Positions 52,225-62,000 of a stretch of DNA of 64,000 nt are shown in pieces. The stretch is from positions 423,378-487,377 of the forward strand of contig CAXXJA010000001.1 of NCBI GenBank assembly GCA_963678555.2. Direction: 5' to 3'. A program made the translations under genes and the position numbers. Origin of the DNA: SABI01 sp963678555. Lineage in GTDB: Bacteria > Spirochaetota > Spirochaetia > Sphaerochaetales > Sphaerochaetaceae. The notes beneath the pieces are model-generated. The model was given only the letters and a program-made list of their open reading frames with translations. It had not been told where the DNA came from and did no database searches. Each line of letters opens with the position of its first letter. Positions within the stretch are counted from its first letter, which is position 1.

Positions 52225-53305
52225 AGAACTCAAAGAGCAGAGAGATGAACTAATTTCAAAGATGGATGAGGCAGTTAAGACACTGGAAGAAACCAAATCC
52301 GTTGAAGATAAAGCGATTTTTGAAACTTTGGAACAGGAGATTGAAGCAATAGATATGAAGATTGCTTCATTGGAAATTGAAACAGTGGAAGAAAATACCA
52401 CTGAAAAACTTGAAAACATAATAAAGGAAAATGATACTATGGATAAAACAACTAACGAGATTTTAAGAGAAACTATCTACGGAACTGACGCTGGAAACAC
52501 CGCTAACGCAAAGATTTTACTTCCTACAACTGTTGAAGCAACAATAGTTCAGAAGAGAAGCCTTGGTTCTATTCTAAGAAAATACGCTACCATTTCTACT
52601 GCTTCGGGAAACTCTATCCTTCCTGTTGAAGCAGGATTAGCAACTGCTGCTTTCGGAACTGAAATAGCAGAGGTGATTGAGAACACTCCTACTTTTGGGA
52701 CTGTCAATTTCAACGCTACCAGATGCGGTTCTCTTGTAAAAATCAGTGAAGACGCTATCAAGGACAGCGCTTTTGATTTAGAAGCAGAGATTGTTTCACA
52801 GATTTCTAGAGCATACGCAACTATTGAGAACTCAAAGTTCGTAAACGGTTCTGGAACTAACGAACCAGAAGGGTTCCTCAACAACGCAGAAGTAGGCGTT
52901 ACTCTTGATGCTGCTAGTCTTACTTGGGATGATGTAGAAAGTCTCTATTTCGCACTTGGTGCTGAATACAGAGCAAACGCTGTTTGGATGATGAACTCTA
53001 ACACATTGAAGATGGTTAAGGCTCTTATAACCGATGACGGCGCACAGAACGCACCTCTTACTTCTATCCTTGGAAGACCTATTGAAATCATAGAAACTAT
53101 GCCTGACTTCGCAGACGGCGCTAAATCTATCGCTTTTGGTGACTTCGCTTACTACAAGATTATGGATAGACAGGGTGTTGAACTTAAAGTTCTTGAAGAA
53201 CTTTATGCTGTGAACGGTATTGTTGGTTATCTTGCGAACGCAAGACTTGATGGCCACCTTACTCTTCCAGAAGCAGTTAAGGTTCTTACAGTAACAGTAG
53301 AATAA
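52211..53305 (+). CDS. Major capsid protein, HK97 fold
   Basis: 364 residues. The first 75 or so form a coiled coil (KELKEQRDELISKMDEAVKTL), the usual delta domain removed by the protease. The rest has HK97 features: TVEATIVQKRSLGSILRKYAT, ILPVEAGLATAAFGTEIAEV, NSKFVNGSGTNEPEGFLN and AVWMMNSNTLKMVKAL. A hairpin follows the gene. Synonymous codons such as GAA, GTT and AAC are frequent, fitting a highly expressed gene. Confidence 0.92.
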   Translation: MENIKELKEQRDELISKMDEAVKTLEETKSVEDKAIFETLEQEIEAIDMKIASLEIETVEENTTEKLENIIKENDTMDKTTNEILRETIYGTDAGNTANAKILLPTTVEATIVQKRSLGSILRKYATISTASGNSILPVEAGLATAAFGTEIAEVIENTPTFGTVNFNATRCGSLVKISEDAIKDSAFDLEAEIVSQISRAYATIENSKFVNGSGTNEPEGFLNNAEVGVTLDAASLTWDDVESLYFALGAEYRANAVWMMNSNTLKMVKALITDDGAQNAPLTSILGRPIEIIETMPDFADGAKSIAFGDFAYYKIMDRQGVELKVLEELYAVNGIVGYLANARLDGHLTLPEAVKVLTVTVE

Positions 53306-53325
53306 ACAACTATTTAACTAACCAC

Positions 53326-53350
53326 AGTGGAGGGCTGTTAGTCCTCCACT
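53326..53350 (+). terminator. Hairpin after the capsid gene
   Basis: Perfect 8-base stem AGTGGAGG / CCTCCACT with a 9-base loop and no strong T-run; likely a partial terminator or an mRNA-stabilising structure. Confidence 0.55.
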
Positions 53351-53385
53351 TACAAAACTTTTTCAACTAATAAGACAAACACAAA

Positions 53386-53925
53386 ATGCTGATAGACATA
53401 GATACATTACAGAAATACCAGTTCAACATTCCTCTTGATAACGTGGAAAACGTAAATTACTACAATGGGCTGATTGCTTCCGCAAGTTCTATTATCACTA
53501 ACTACGTAGGGTTTGAATTTGAACCCACTGAATACACCGAGTACATTGATGAAATCAAAGGTGGTAAGTATATCGTGGTAAAAAGGGTTCCTGTTATCTC
53601 TATAACGGAAATCCAAGTGAATGGTGAAACCTACACAGGCGAATACTCACTAGATAATAAAACAGGGATTATTAGGTTTAACACCGCACTGGTAGAAGAT
53701 GATGATGTAAAAATCACCTATACAGCAGGATATGAAAGTGTTCCAGTAGATATACAATATGCTTGTGTTGAACTGGTTCAATACTTGAAAAAAAGAATGT
53801 CAAACAGTTTGGTTGGTGAAAGTTCCAAAAACATTGACGGTGGAAACATAAACATAGAAACAAGTACACCGCTTAACGTTATTCACATCTGTAATAGATA
53901 TAGGTGGAAAGGCGTATGCGTATAA
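53386..53925 (+). CDS. Head-tail connector (HK97 gp6-like)
   Basis: 179 residues with a helical first part (YYNGLIASASSIITNYVGFEFEP), a beta segment (VVKRVPVISITEIQVNGETY) and a final helix (PVDIQYACVELVQYLKKRMSNS), the pattern of phage gp6-like connectors that extend the portal. No clear ribosome site. It overlaps the next gene by ten bases. Confidence 0.7.
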   Translation: MLIDIDTLQKYQFNIPLDNVENVNYYNGLIASASSIITNYVGFEFEPTEYTEYIDEIKGGKYIVVKRVPVISITEIQVNGETYTGEYSLDNKTGIIRFNTALVEDDDVKITYTAGYESVPVDIQYACVELVQYLKKRMSNSLVGESSKNIDGGNINIETSTPLNVIHICNRYRWKGVCV

Positions 53926-54311
53926 CTATCAAAGATACCGTAGCAGATGAATATGAAAGACTTGGTAAAGATTTACAGAACATCTATGACTACGGTTTGG
54001 CAGAAGCCTCAAAAAACTATGCTTTGTTTGTAAAACTTGGCTACCTTACTGGAAATCCAATGGGAAAGAGAACTGGCGAACTCTATAAAAGCCTCAAATT
54101 TGTGAGGACGAAGAATAAGCCAGAGTTGTCTTACACGATACTTCCAGGGATAGGGGTTAAAGGACATTTAAACTACTTAAACCGTTATATAGGAACTGAA
54201 AAAGAATTTATGAACCCTTCCTTCAAAGCGTGGAAGGACAGAAAGACAATCAACCAGATTTTAGAAAGCAACTTTGAGAGAATAGCGAAGAAGAAAGGAT
54301 TATTGAAATGA
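53916..54311 (+). CDS. Head-tail joining/tail completion protein (HK97 gp10-like)
   Basis: About 131 residues, basic, with LGKDLQNIYDYGLAEASKNYALFV and a small beta region, fitting the minor head-tail joining proteins found at this locus. GGAAAGG precedes ATG 53916; a GTG at 53904 is the alternative. Assignment rests mainly on position. Confidence 0.55.
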   Translation: MRITIKDTVADEYERLGKDLQNIYDYGLAEASKNYALFVKLGYLTGNPMGKRTGELYKSLKFVRTKNKPELSYTILPGIGVKGHLNYLNRYIGTEKEFMNPSFKAWKDRKTINQILESNFERIAKKKGLLK

Positions 54312-54763
54312 GAATAGCAGACACTTACCAGTTAGCACAGGACATAAAAACCTTCCTTCAAGATATGCTACCAGAAATGACAGCGGCGCTATTAGAAGAG
54401 AGCGTTGACTACAAATTACCAGAGATACGAGAGTATCAAATAGGGTATGTAGATGTTTTCAACCTCACGTTCTACCCAAGTATTTTCATAGGATGTGGGA
54501 AGACTGTTCCAGCGGAACGGTTTAGCGACACCTATGAGACAGAGATAGTGTTCGTTCACAAGAACGGAAACAAAGAACAACTTATCAAAGAAGGTTATCT
54601 TTACAGCGATATTTTATATTACCTGTTTAGAACCTACCACCGATTAAAAGGAAGTTCCCTGAACATAACAGTGACAGAAAGAGAACACTTTGAAGGTGAT
54701 GAACTCTTTGTAAGTTCTTTGAACCTTCAAGTGGAAGTTGAGAATGGAGAGTATGGCAAATGA
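54308..54763 (+). CDS. Tail terminator-like protein
   Basis: 151 residues with alternating helices and strands (TYQLAQDIKTFLQDML, YETEIVFVHKNGN, LRTYHRL) in the position of the tail terminator between connectors and tail tube. ATGA overlap with the upstream gene and another four-base overlap downstream. Confidence 0.55.
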   Translation: MRIADTYQLAQDIKTFLQDMLPEMTAALLEESVDYKLPEIREYQIGYVDVFNLTFYPSIFIGCGKTVPAERFSDTYETEIVFVHKNGNKEQLIKEGYLYSDILYYLFRTYHRLKGSSLNITVTEREHFEGDELFVSSLNLQVEVENGEYGK

Positions 54764-54924
54764 TTAAATGTGAGAAGTGTGGATACACAAACGATAATGT
54801 AATGGTTCCTATGATTTGTCCGGATTGCGGAAACATAGCAAAACCATACGTTATGAAAGAAATAGAGATTGAGGAAAATGTGATAGCCGAAGAGGAAATC
54901 ACATTGGAAAAATTTGAAGACTAA
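54760..54924 (+). CDS. Small zinc-ribbon protein
   Basis: 54 residues starting at ATG 54760, overlapping the preceding stop (ATGA). Two cysteine pairs, CEKC near residue 4 and CPDC near residue 21, form a zinc ribbon, followed by an acidic tail. It ends 15 bases before the tail tube gene. The coupling and coding pattern support it as a real gene. Confidence 0.65.
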   Translation: MIKCEKCGYTNDNVMVPMICPDCGNIAKPYVMKEIEIEENVIAEEEITLEKFED

Positions 54925-54939
54925 CATAGGAGTAAAGAT

Positions 54940-55338
54940 ATGGGAGCAGTATTAGGAAAAGACGGTTATTTCAAGATTGGCGCAGACGCTGTTGGTTATG
55001 TAGATAACTGGAGCGCTTCTATCAGCGTAGGAACCACAGAGGTTCCAGAACTTGGAAAAGATTATAAAAACAGAGAATATACCGTAAGAGACTTTACAGG
55101 TTCTTTCTCTGGAACATTAGATTTGGCTGACACAGCACAAAGTGCTATTTACAACAGTATGCTATCTGGTGGAACTCTAGCAAAGAGCGAACTTCACCTT
55201 GGATTGAGTGCTGACAAGGAACTTACTGGAACAGCGCTTATCACTAATTTTGATATCAGCGTTCCAGCAGAAGACAAGGTTACATTCTCTTGTTCTTTTG
55301 AGGCAGACGGCGAATTTGAATTAGCAACAGTAGTTTAA
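54940..55338 (+). CDS. Major tail tube protein
   Basis: 132 residues, beta-rich: YFKIGADAVGYVDNWSASISVGTTEVPELG, YTVRDFTGSFSGTLDLAD and EDKVTFSCSFEADGEF, typical of tail tube subunits. GGAG precedes the ATG and a strong terminator follows, so it can be expressed at a different level from the next unit. Confidence 0.82.
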   Translation: MGAVLGKDGYFKIGADAVGYVDNWSASISVGTTEVPELGKDYKNREYTVRDFTGSFSGTLDLADTAQSAIYNSMLSGGTLAKSELHLGLSADKELTGTALITNFDISVPAEDKVTFSCSFEADGEFELATVV

Positions 55339-55363
55339 CAGAACAGATTATTGACGATTGAAG

Positions 55364-55389
55364 AGCAGTAGGAGACTACTGCTTTTTTT
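55364..55389 (+). terminator. Terminator after the tail tube gene
   Basis: AGCAGTAG / CTACTGCT stem with GAGA loop followed by TTTTTT. Confidence 0.9.
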
Positions 55390-55402
55390 ACGTCCCAAGG
55401 AA

Positions 55403-55439
55403 AAAAAGGAACCCCTTCTTCCTACTTCTATTATAGGAG
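55403..55439 (+). promoter_or_regulatory. Phage ACTTSTA element, copy A4 (late)
   Basis: AAAAAAAGGAACCCC, then CTTCTTCCT-ACTTCTATTATAGGAG, with AGGAG as ribosome site for ATG 55449. It directly follows a terminator. Confidence 0.65.
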
Positions 55440-55448
55440 AAATATAGA

Positions 55449-55793
55449 ATGAAACTTATATTACAGAGAACAGGAACCTATGTTCCTACTTGGAACGGAA
55501 ATACAGAACTACCAGAAGAAGAGCAAATCAAAGTTGACTTCTCATACATTACAGCAAGCGAAAAGGACATATTCACATCAGAGACAAATGGAAACTACGC
55601 TAACTTGGCGAAGAAAGTTTGGATGAAAAACGTGAAGAAGATACACAACCTTGAAGTAGTGGTTGACGGCGATATTGTAAATGCTACACCAGAGAACCTA
55701 CTTAACCTTCCCGATACTTGGGATTTTTACGTTGAAGTGGCTACACATATCTTCAACGCTTCCAGTTTGAACCAAGAACAATCAAAAAACTAA
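55449..55793 (+). CDS. Tail assembly chaperone (gpG-like)
   Basis: 114 residues upstream of the tape measure gene, the usual place of the tail assembly chaperone. Its last codons before the stop are TCA AAA AAC TAA, forming an A AAA AAC slippery heptamer in the correct phase, so a fraction of ribosomes should shift to the -1 frame and extend the protein. Confidence 0.78.
   Translation: MKLILQRTGTYVPTWNGNTELPEEEQIKVDFSYITASEKDIFTSETNGNYANLAKKVWMKNVKKIHNLEVVVDGDIVNATPENLLNLPDTWDFYVEVATHIFNASSLNQEQSKN
55784..55790 (+). promoter_or_regulatory. -1 ribosomal frameshift site
   Basis: Heptamer A AAA AAC at 55784-55790 immediately before the stop codon of the chaperone gene. It has the standard X XXY YYZ form. 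Confidence 0.75.
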
Positions 55794-56086
55794 TAACCCT
55801 CTACGGCTTACTTTTAGAAGGATACACCGCTGCTTTCAAACCTATGTATGGTAGTAAAGACAGAAAGACAATCCTGAAAAATGGCGTAGAGGTACTAAGG
55901 ACAGAGATAGCGGATTATTTCAAAGATGCTTTCAGTGTTGAATGTGTGAATTTCTTCACAAAATACAAAGATTTTGGGTTCCCCTATAAAGGTGGATGGG
56001 CGGAACAACTGAACCTACATATGGAAATAATCACTCTTCTCACTTCACAAGATAAGCAGTATGGGAATGTCAGACCAAAATTATAA
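55790..56086 (+). CDS. Frameshift extension of the tail assembly chaperone (gpT-like)
   Basis: After the -1 shift the open frame continues from CTA at 55790 without a stop for 98 codons (LITLYGLLLEGYTAAFKPMY...), ending ten bases before the tape measure gene. This would give a protein of about 212 residues. The internal ATG at 55844 has no ribosome site. This matches the G/GT pairs of lambda-like phages. Confidence 0.75.
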   Translation, partial: LITLYGLLLEGYTAAFKPMYGSKDRKTILKNGVEVLRTEIADYFKDAFSVECVNFFTKYKDFGFPYKGGWAEQLNLHMEIITLLTSQDKQYGNVRPKL

Positions 56087-56095
56087 GGAAACATT

Positions 56096-58915
56096 ATGGC
56101 AAGTAAATTGAAGATGACTGTTGAGGCCGAAACAGCGAAAGCCAGAGCAGAATTAGAAAAAGTAAATAAGAAAATAGACCAGATGAAAGAAAGCCAGCAG
56201 AAGGCAAACTCCACTTTTGAGAACTTCTTGAAAGGTGGTAAGTTCCTTGTTGCGGCTAAGTTGGCTGGTGATGCTCTTAAAAAGATAGTAGATGTTTCCA
56301 AAGAGATGATTGAAACCTACAAGGTTCAGGAAAGAGCAGAACTGAAACTGAGAAACGCTATTACTGCCAGCGGAAGAGAAGCAGATATTTCCGCTGATTA
56401 TATGATTAGATTGGCTAGTGAATATCAGAACCTCACTACCTTTGGTGATGAGGCGGTTATTTCAGCACAATCACTTATGCTTTCTTATCAGAACATAGGG
56501 CAAGATGTATTTCCAAGGGCGCTTAAAGCCGCTATGGATATGTCTTCTGCTCTTGATAAGGATTTGACTGATAGCGTTAAGAAAGTAGGCGAGGCAGTAG
56601 AAAATCCAGTCAAGAACTTTGGCGCTCTCAAAGAAGCCGGTATAGACATTGACGAACAGAAAGTAAGGCTCATTAAAACGCTTGTTGCTGAAAACAAACA
56701 GTGGCAGGCACAGGATATTATTCTCAAAGAGATTGAAAGTAGATACGGTGGATTAAGCGAAGCCATAGCCAACACCACAACTGGTAAGTTGGAGAGTTTA
56801 GGCAATACTCTTGGTGATATCAAAGAAGAGTTTGGGGAACAGGTTCTAAATGATATTGATGGATGGGTAGATATCGGAAAACAGTTGGCTGATGGGTTCC
56901 TTCTGAAACTTAAAGTAGATAATGCTGAAACAAAAGTAAGAAATGCCGGAGATGGAACATTACGCCCTCTACAAGAAGAGGACACCGCAACACTTGAAGC
57001 AATGATTAAAGACGCTGATAAGAAGTTAGCCGCTTTTGCTGCCGCAGGAGGCCAAGTAACAAGAAGTAATCTTATTGGTAGAAACGAAGTTGGAAATATC
57101 ACTGCCGCTTTGGCTGAACTGGCAATTCGTGAAGGTGAAGCACTTCAAGATTATTGGGATGAAAGACAAGCAAAACTAAAAGAGTTAGCGTTACAGCAGA
57201 GAGTAGATAATCCTGTTTCTGCTAATGATGAAAAGTTCTCTCTGAACGCTTCTGGAACTCACGCTGGAACACAGCAAGCAACTATACTATCTACTGGTGA
57301 AATGGTAGAACAGGCAACTTCTGCTAAACAGACAGTGAGCGAATTTCTTGATGAATTATCAACACTCTATGGCGGTGATTGGTTAAATTCTCAAAGCCTT
57401 CTTGATGCTAACAACCAGATACTTGATGACTATGAAAAAATGGCTAAAACCATTGGCAGTGAAGATATTTCATTATTTGATTTCGCAGAGCAGGGAGGTG
57501 CTGTAAGCACTCTCTACGGTAAATACGGACAAGAAGCCCTACTTATCGCAAGGGATATGAAAGACCAGTATATTGAGAACGAACAAGCCATTGCCGGCAT
57601 TACCGGACAGTCAAGCGAATGGCTTGATATAATGGACTACATAGAAAAGAACCAAGTTCTCATTAACTATTCTATTGATGATAGGGTAGCAATGCTTGAA
57701 ACCGAGATTGAGAAAAATGAAGCCATAATGGCTGATATGGACGCTATCAGTAAACTCACACAGGAGCAGAGAACTAATCTTGCTTTGGTAACAGACCAAA
57801 AGAAAGAACAACTGGATTTACTTAGAGAAGAACAATCTGGATTGAAAACCGCAAAAGATTATCTTGACGAACATAATTCTATGCTTCAACAAAGCCAGAA
57901 ATACAAGATACAGGCAATAGATAAACAGATTGAATATAACGAAGAGTTGATGAAGACCGAAGGTTTGACAGAGGAGCAGATAGAGCAATACAAGGAAATA
58001 CTTGCTCTTCTTAAACAGCAGAAGAAGGAAGCCCAAGGTGGAGGCTTTGGTGAAAATACCATAGCAGTTCAGATGAAGATGAATATGGAGAAACCCGAAG
58101 GATGGGATGATTTCTTCAAGTCTCTTGATAATGAAATTGCTTCTTTGGAAAAAGAGTTTGGTTCAACCGTCAAATCAATCAGTGATATGTTTTCTGCCCT
58201 TGAAAATTCTATTTTAGATGGGTTAAGAAACGCTCTTGATGCCGCTGAAAAAAATGTAAAAGAACAAACAGCAATTTACGAAGAACAGGAAGATGCTGAA
58301 TCAGAATCCAGAGATGAAAAAATGACGGCTCTTCAAGAACAGTATGATGCTGACGCTATATCTTATGATGAATATATGAACCAGAAACAAGCCATTGATG
58401 ATGCTTATAATGCTAACATTGCTGACGCTTTACAGGCTAAAACAGACGCAGAAGCAGAAGCCGCAAGGCTTACCAACGAGATTGGAAAGAAAGAGTTTGA
58501 TGCTAACAAGAGAAACAGTATAGCAACGGCGCTTATTAACGGCGCAATGGCTACTGTTAGGGCATTCAGCGACCTTGGGCCGATTGGTGGAGGTATTGCC
58601 GCTGCTTTGATTGCTGGCCTTACGGCTACACAGGTTGCGACTATCTCTAATCAATCTTATGTTCCAGCGTTGGCAGAAGGTGGAGTTGCCACCAAACCTA
58701 CACTGGCTATGATTGGTGATGGTAATGAACCGGAAGTGGTTCTTCCGCTATCCAAGGCAAATGACTTTGGATTTGGAGGAAACAGCCAACCAGCACAGAT
58801 AATAGTGAAGGTTGAAAACAACACAATTTATGGAATAGATGATTTTGGAGAGAAAGCCTACAAGGCGATAAAATCAGCACAGAAGATTGGCAGAGTGCCT
58901 AAAAACGCTTTCTAG
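56096..58915 (+). CDS. Tail tape measure protein
   Basis: 939 residues, mostly helical with coiled-coil stretches (residues about 1-40 and 575-640) and several repeats of Glu/Gln-rich heptads. A hydrophobic stretch near 815-850 (INGAMATVRAFSDLG, GGIAAALIAGLTATQVA) and GGVATKPTLAMIGDGNEPEVVLPLS at the end are typical of tape measure C-termini. It sets tail length. AAGGA precedes the ATG. Confidence 0.9.
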   Translation: MASKLKMTVEAETAKARAELEKVNKKIDQMKESQQKANSTFENFLKGGKFLVAAKLAGDALKKIVDVSKEMIETYKVQERAELKLRNAITASGREADISADYMIRLASEYQNLTTFGDEAVISAQSLMLSYQNIGQDVFPRALKAAMDMSSALDKDLTDSVKKVGEAVENPVKNFGALKEAGIDIDEQKVRLIKTLVAENKQWQAQDIILKEIESRYGGLSEAIANTTTGKLESLGNTLGDIKEEFGEQVLNDIDGWVDIGKQLADGFLLKLKVDNAETKVRNAGDGTLRPLQEEDTATLEAMIKDADKKLAAFAAAGGQVTRSNLIGRNEVGNITAALAELAIREGEALQDYWDERQAKLKELALQQRVDNPVSANDEKFSLNASGTHAGTQQATILSTGEMVEQATSAKQTVSEFLDELSTLYGGDWLNSQSLLDANNQILDDYEKMAKTIGSEDISLFDFAEQGGAVSTLYGKYGQEALLIARDMKDQYIENEQAIAGITGQSSEWLDIMDYIEKNQVLINYSIDDRVAMLETEIEKNEAIMADMDAISKLTQEQRTNLALVTDQKKEQLDLLREEQSGLKTAKDYLDEHNSMLQQSQKYKIQAIDKQIEYNEELMKTEGLTEEQIEQYKEILALLKQQKKEAQGGGFGENTIAVQMKMNMEKPEGWDDFFKSLDNEIASLEKEFGSTVKSISDMFSALENSILDGLRNALDAAEKNVKEQTAIYEEQEDAESESRDEKMTALQEQYDADAISYDEYMNQKQAIDDAYNANIADALQAKTDAEAEAARLTNEIGKKEFDANKRNSIATALINGAMATVRAFSDLGPIGGGIAAALIAGLTATQVATISNQSYVPALAEGGVATKPTLAMIGDGNEPEVVLPLSKANDFGFGGNSQPAQIIVKVENNTIYGIDDFGEKAYKAIKSAQKIGRVPKNAF

Positions 58916-58939
58916 CCTTCTCATAAGTTTCTCCTTTTT

Positions 58940-58964
58940 GGTGGCAGTGATGCCACCTTTTTTT
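58940..58964 (+). terminator. Terminator after the tape measure gene
   Basis: Stem GGTGGCA / TGCCACC with GTGA loop followed by TTTTTTT. Confidence 0.9.
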
Positions 58965-58976
58965 GGATAAAAAACC

Positions 58977-59008
58977 ACCTCTATTTCCTACTTCTATTAT
59001 GAAAGGGA
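58977..59008 (+). promoter_or_regulatory. Phage ACTTSTA element, copy A5 (late)
   Basis: CACCTCTATTTCCT-ACTTCTATTATGAAAGGG, then the ATG at 59015. AAAAAA lies just upstream. It directly follows the terminator at 58940. Confidence 0.65.
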
Positions 59009-59014
59009 AAACAA

Positions 59015-62000
59015 ATGGCAGATACTTACAATGTTAACTTTTACTATGATGGAATATTTGGCTATGATGTAGCGAACAACTGGAACGCTACCGGAACTTC
59101 AATTGAGGCTCTTGATACCAGTTATGGGTTCACAGAAGCACTTTCAGTAGATGGAAACAGAACTTATTCCACTATGGATTTGGCTATCAATCTCACTAAC
59201 ACACAGTTTCAAACCTTTATTCAAAACCCTAATCTTCTTGGTGTAGAGGTAAGGAAGAACTCTTCAATATATTTTAGGGGCTACATACGTCCAAACGCTA
59301 GTTTTTCTATCTACGAAGATTTAAGAACTTTCAGCGTTCAAGTTCAGGATTTGAGTATTCTCCTTGATAGGACATTGGAAGAAGATGTTGTTTTCACCAA
59401 TGTAAAGTTATGTGATAATACTGATGTAGGAAACTCCTTATTTCATAAAATCCTTGGCTTATACACTGATGTAGATTTTTCTCTTTCTACCACTGTTTAT
59501 AATGACACGCTCTTTGAGGCTTTCAAAATAAAATCTGGTGAAAGTATCAGTGATGTATTCACAAAACTCTGTGAAGAATATGGATATGCTTGGAAGACAA
59601 ATAACATCTACAACACCATAGAGATTTCAAACGCTTACCCTGATACAGTAACCACAGGGCAAATTTTTAATAATGACAACATCATACAACCTCTCAATGT
59701 TAGCAAAACTGATAATGAGGAAAGCGGTGTAGTTCTTAAATGGAGCAATCTCACTACTGAAACAAATCAACTGGTATACAGAGATATAAAGGATGCTGAA
59801 AGTAAGAAAGGAGTGTATGCGAACCTCTATTATCCTGCTGGCTCCAACGAGAAAGATATATTCCAGAAGTTCAGATTGATTGATGAAGATGTAGATTTAA
59901 TCCATTCCTCAAACCACATATTGGATTATTCTGCTGATGAAGGCATTGCCTTGGTAAGTTCCTCTTATGAACCTACACAGGCAAAGGTTGTATTCCAAAA
60001 TACTACCGGTGGACTTTTGTATATCAACAAGTTTGACATTAGAGCAGATGTTATTATTAGACACGAAGAAAACGAAACAAAGATAGTTCCTACAAGCCCA
60101 AGGTATGAACCAGAAGAGTATTCTGCTGACTATGTTTATGATGAAGACAACGCTGAAAGATTGGCTAACATCATCTTCAACCGGCAGACAGTAAGAACCT
60201 ATGATTTTAGTTTCATAAGTAGAACTTCATTCAACATAGGCTCTTTCGCTACCTTACAAGATACAAAGACAGGGCTTACTACAACAGTTTTCATTACTTC
60301 AAAAGCAATCAACCAAACTCATAATGACTTGTATGAATACCATTGTGTGAGTGCTGGAAATATTACATTCCAGACAACCTCATTAAGCACTAGAAGTTTC
60401 AGAACTACCTCTTTAAGTGGAACTCTTGATGTAGAAGAGCAGATAGTTTCTGTTGAAGATAGGCTTGATGAAGTAGAGGCAACCACAGCAGGACAATCTA
60501 CAGATTTGGCAGATTTGACAGCAAGAATAGGAACCGCAGAAGGCGACATTGTAAATCAAGGTTTAGAACTGGCTTCACAGGCAGAAGATATTCTAGCGAA
60601 CGCTGGCAGCATAGGTACTATTTCAATTGATTTAACCGGCTTAACTTCAACGGTTGGTTCTCATACGACAGATATTAGTGGATTGACTACTGATTTAACC
60701 GGTTTATCTTCAACGGTTGGTTCTCATACAACTGCTATTGGAGGACTTCAAACAACAGTTGGTTCTCATTCTACCTCTATTTCCTCTTTGATAACTGATT
60801 TAGGCAATGCTGAAACAAGCATTTCTGTAAATGCCGGTAATATAACTTCGCTGGCAAGTGATATTTCTACCATTGATGGAACTGTCACAACACAAGGTAC
60901 TGCTATTTCACAAAACTCTACGGATATAACTGCTGTTGCTTTAAGAGTAACCGATACAGAAACTGGCATTACAACCAACGCTACTGCTATTTCCCAGAAT
61001 GCTGATGAAATTACTTCACTAGCCACATCTGTATCTACTATTGATGGTACTGTTTCTTCCCATGGAACCTCTATTTCACAGAACTCCTCTTCAATCACTA
61101 CGTTAGCAGGAAGGGTTACAACAGCCGAAGGAACTATAACTACTCATGGAACCTCTATTTCCCAAAATGCTGATGAAATCAGTTCCTTATCTATCTCTAT
61201 TTCTACAATAGATGGCAACGTTACAACAAATGCTACTTCAATTTCACAGAACTCCTCTTCAATCACTACTTTAGCAGGAAGGGTTACAACAGCCGAAGGG
61301 ACTATAACTACTCACGGAACCTCTATTACTCAGAATGCTGATGAAATTACTTCACTAGCAACCTCAGTATCTACAATAGATGGAACTATTACTTCACAGG
61401 GTACAGCAATCTCCCAGAATGCTACAGATATAACCTCTCTAGCAACAAGGGTAGATACAGCAGAAGGAACAATTACTTCTCATACAACCTCAATTAACCA
61501 GAATGCTACGGATATATCTACTAACGCTACAGCAATAACAACAGTTGAAGGGAATGTATCTACAAATGCTACTTCTATCTCACAGAACGCCGATAGCATA
61601 ACTTCACTAGCAACCTCTGTTTCTACACTTGATGGAACTGTTACTTCACAGGGAACTTCAATTTCACAGAATGCCACTAACATTACTTCCTTGGCTTTAA
61701 GAGTAACCGATACAGAAACAGGTATTTCAACCAACGCTACCTCTATAAGCCAGAATGCTGATGAAATTACTTCACTAGCAACCTCAGTATCTACTATTGA
61801 AGGAGATGTTTCTACCAACACAACTTCAATAAGCCAGAATGCTGATGAAATTACTTCACTAGCCACATCTGTATCTACTATTGATGGTATTGTTTCTTCC
61901 CATGGAACCTCTATTTCACAGAACTCTACGGATATATCTACGCTTGCCACAAGGGTTACTGATACAGAAACAGGTATTTCAACCAATGCTACCTCAATAA

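Noticed and set aside
55424..55440. Late elements as T7-type single-subunit RNA polymerase promoters (TATTATAGGAG resembles TATAGGGAG)
   Set aside because: No single-subunit RNA polymerase gene is in the window, and several copies lack the GG start. Kept only as a remote alternative.
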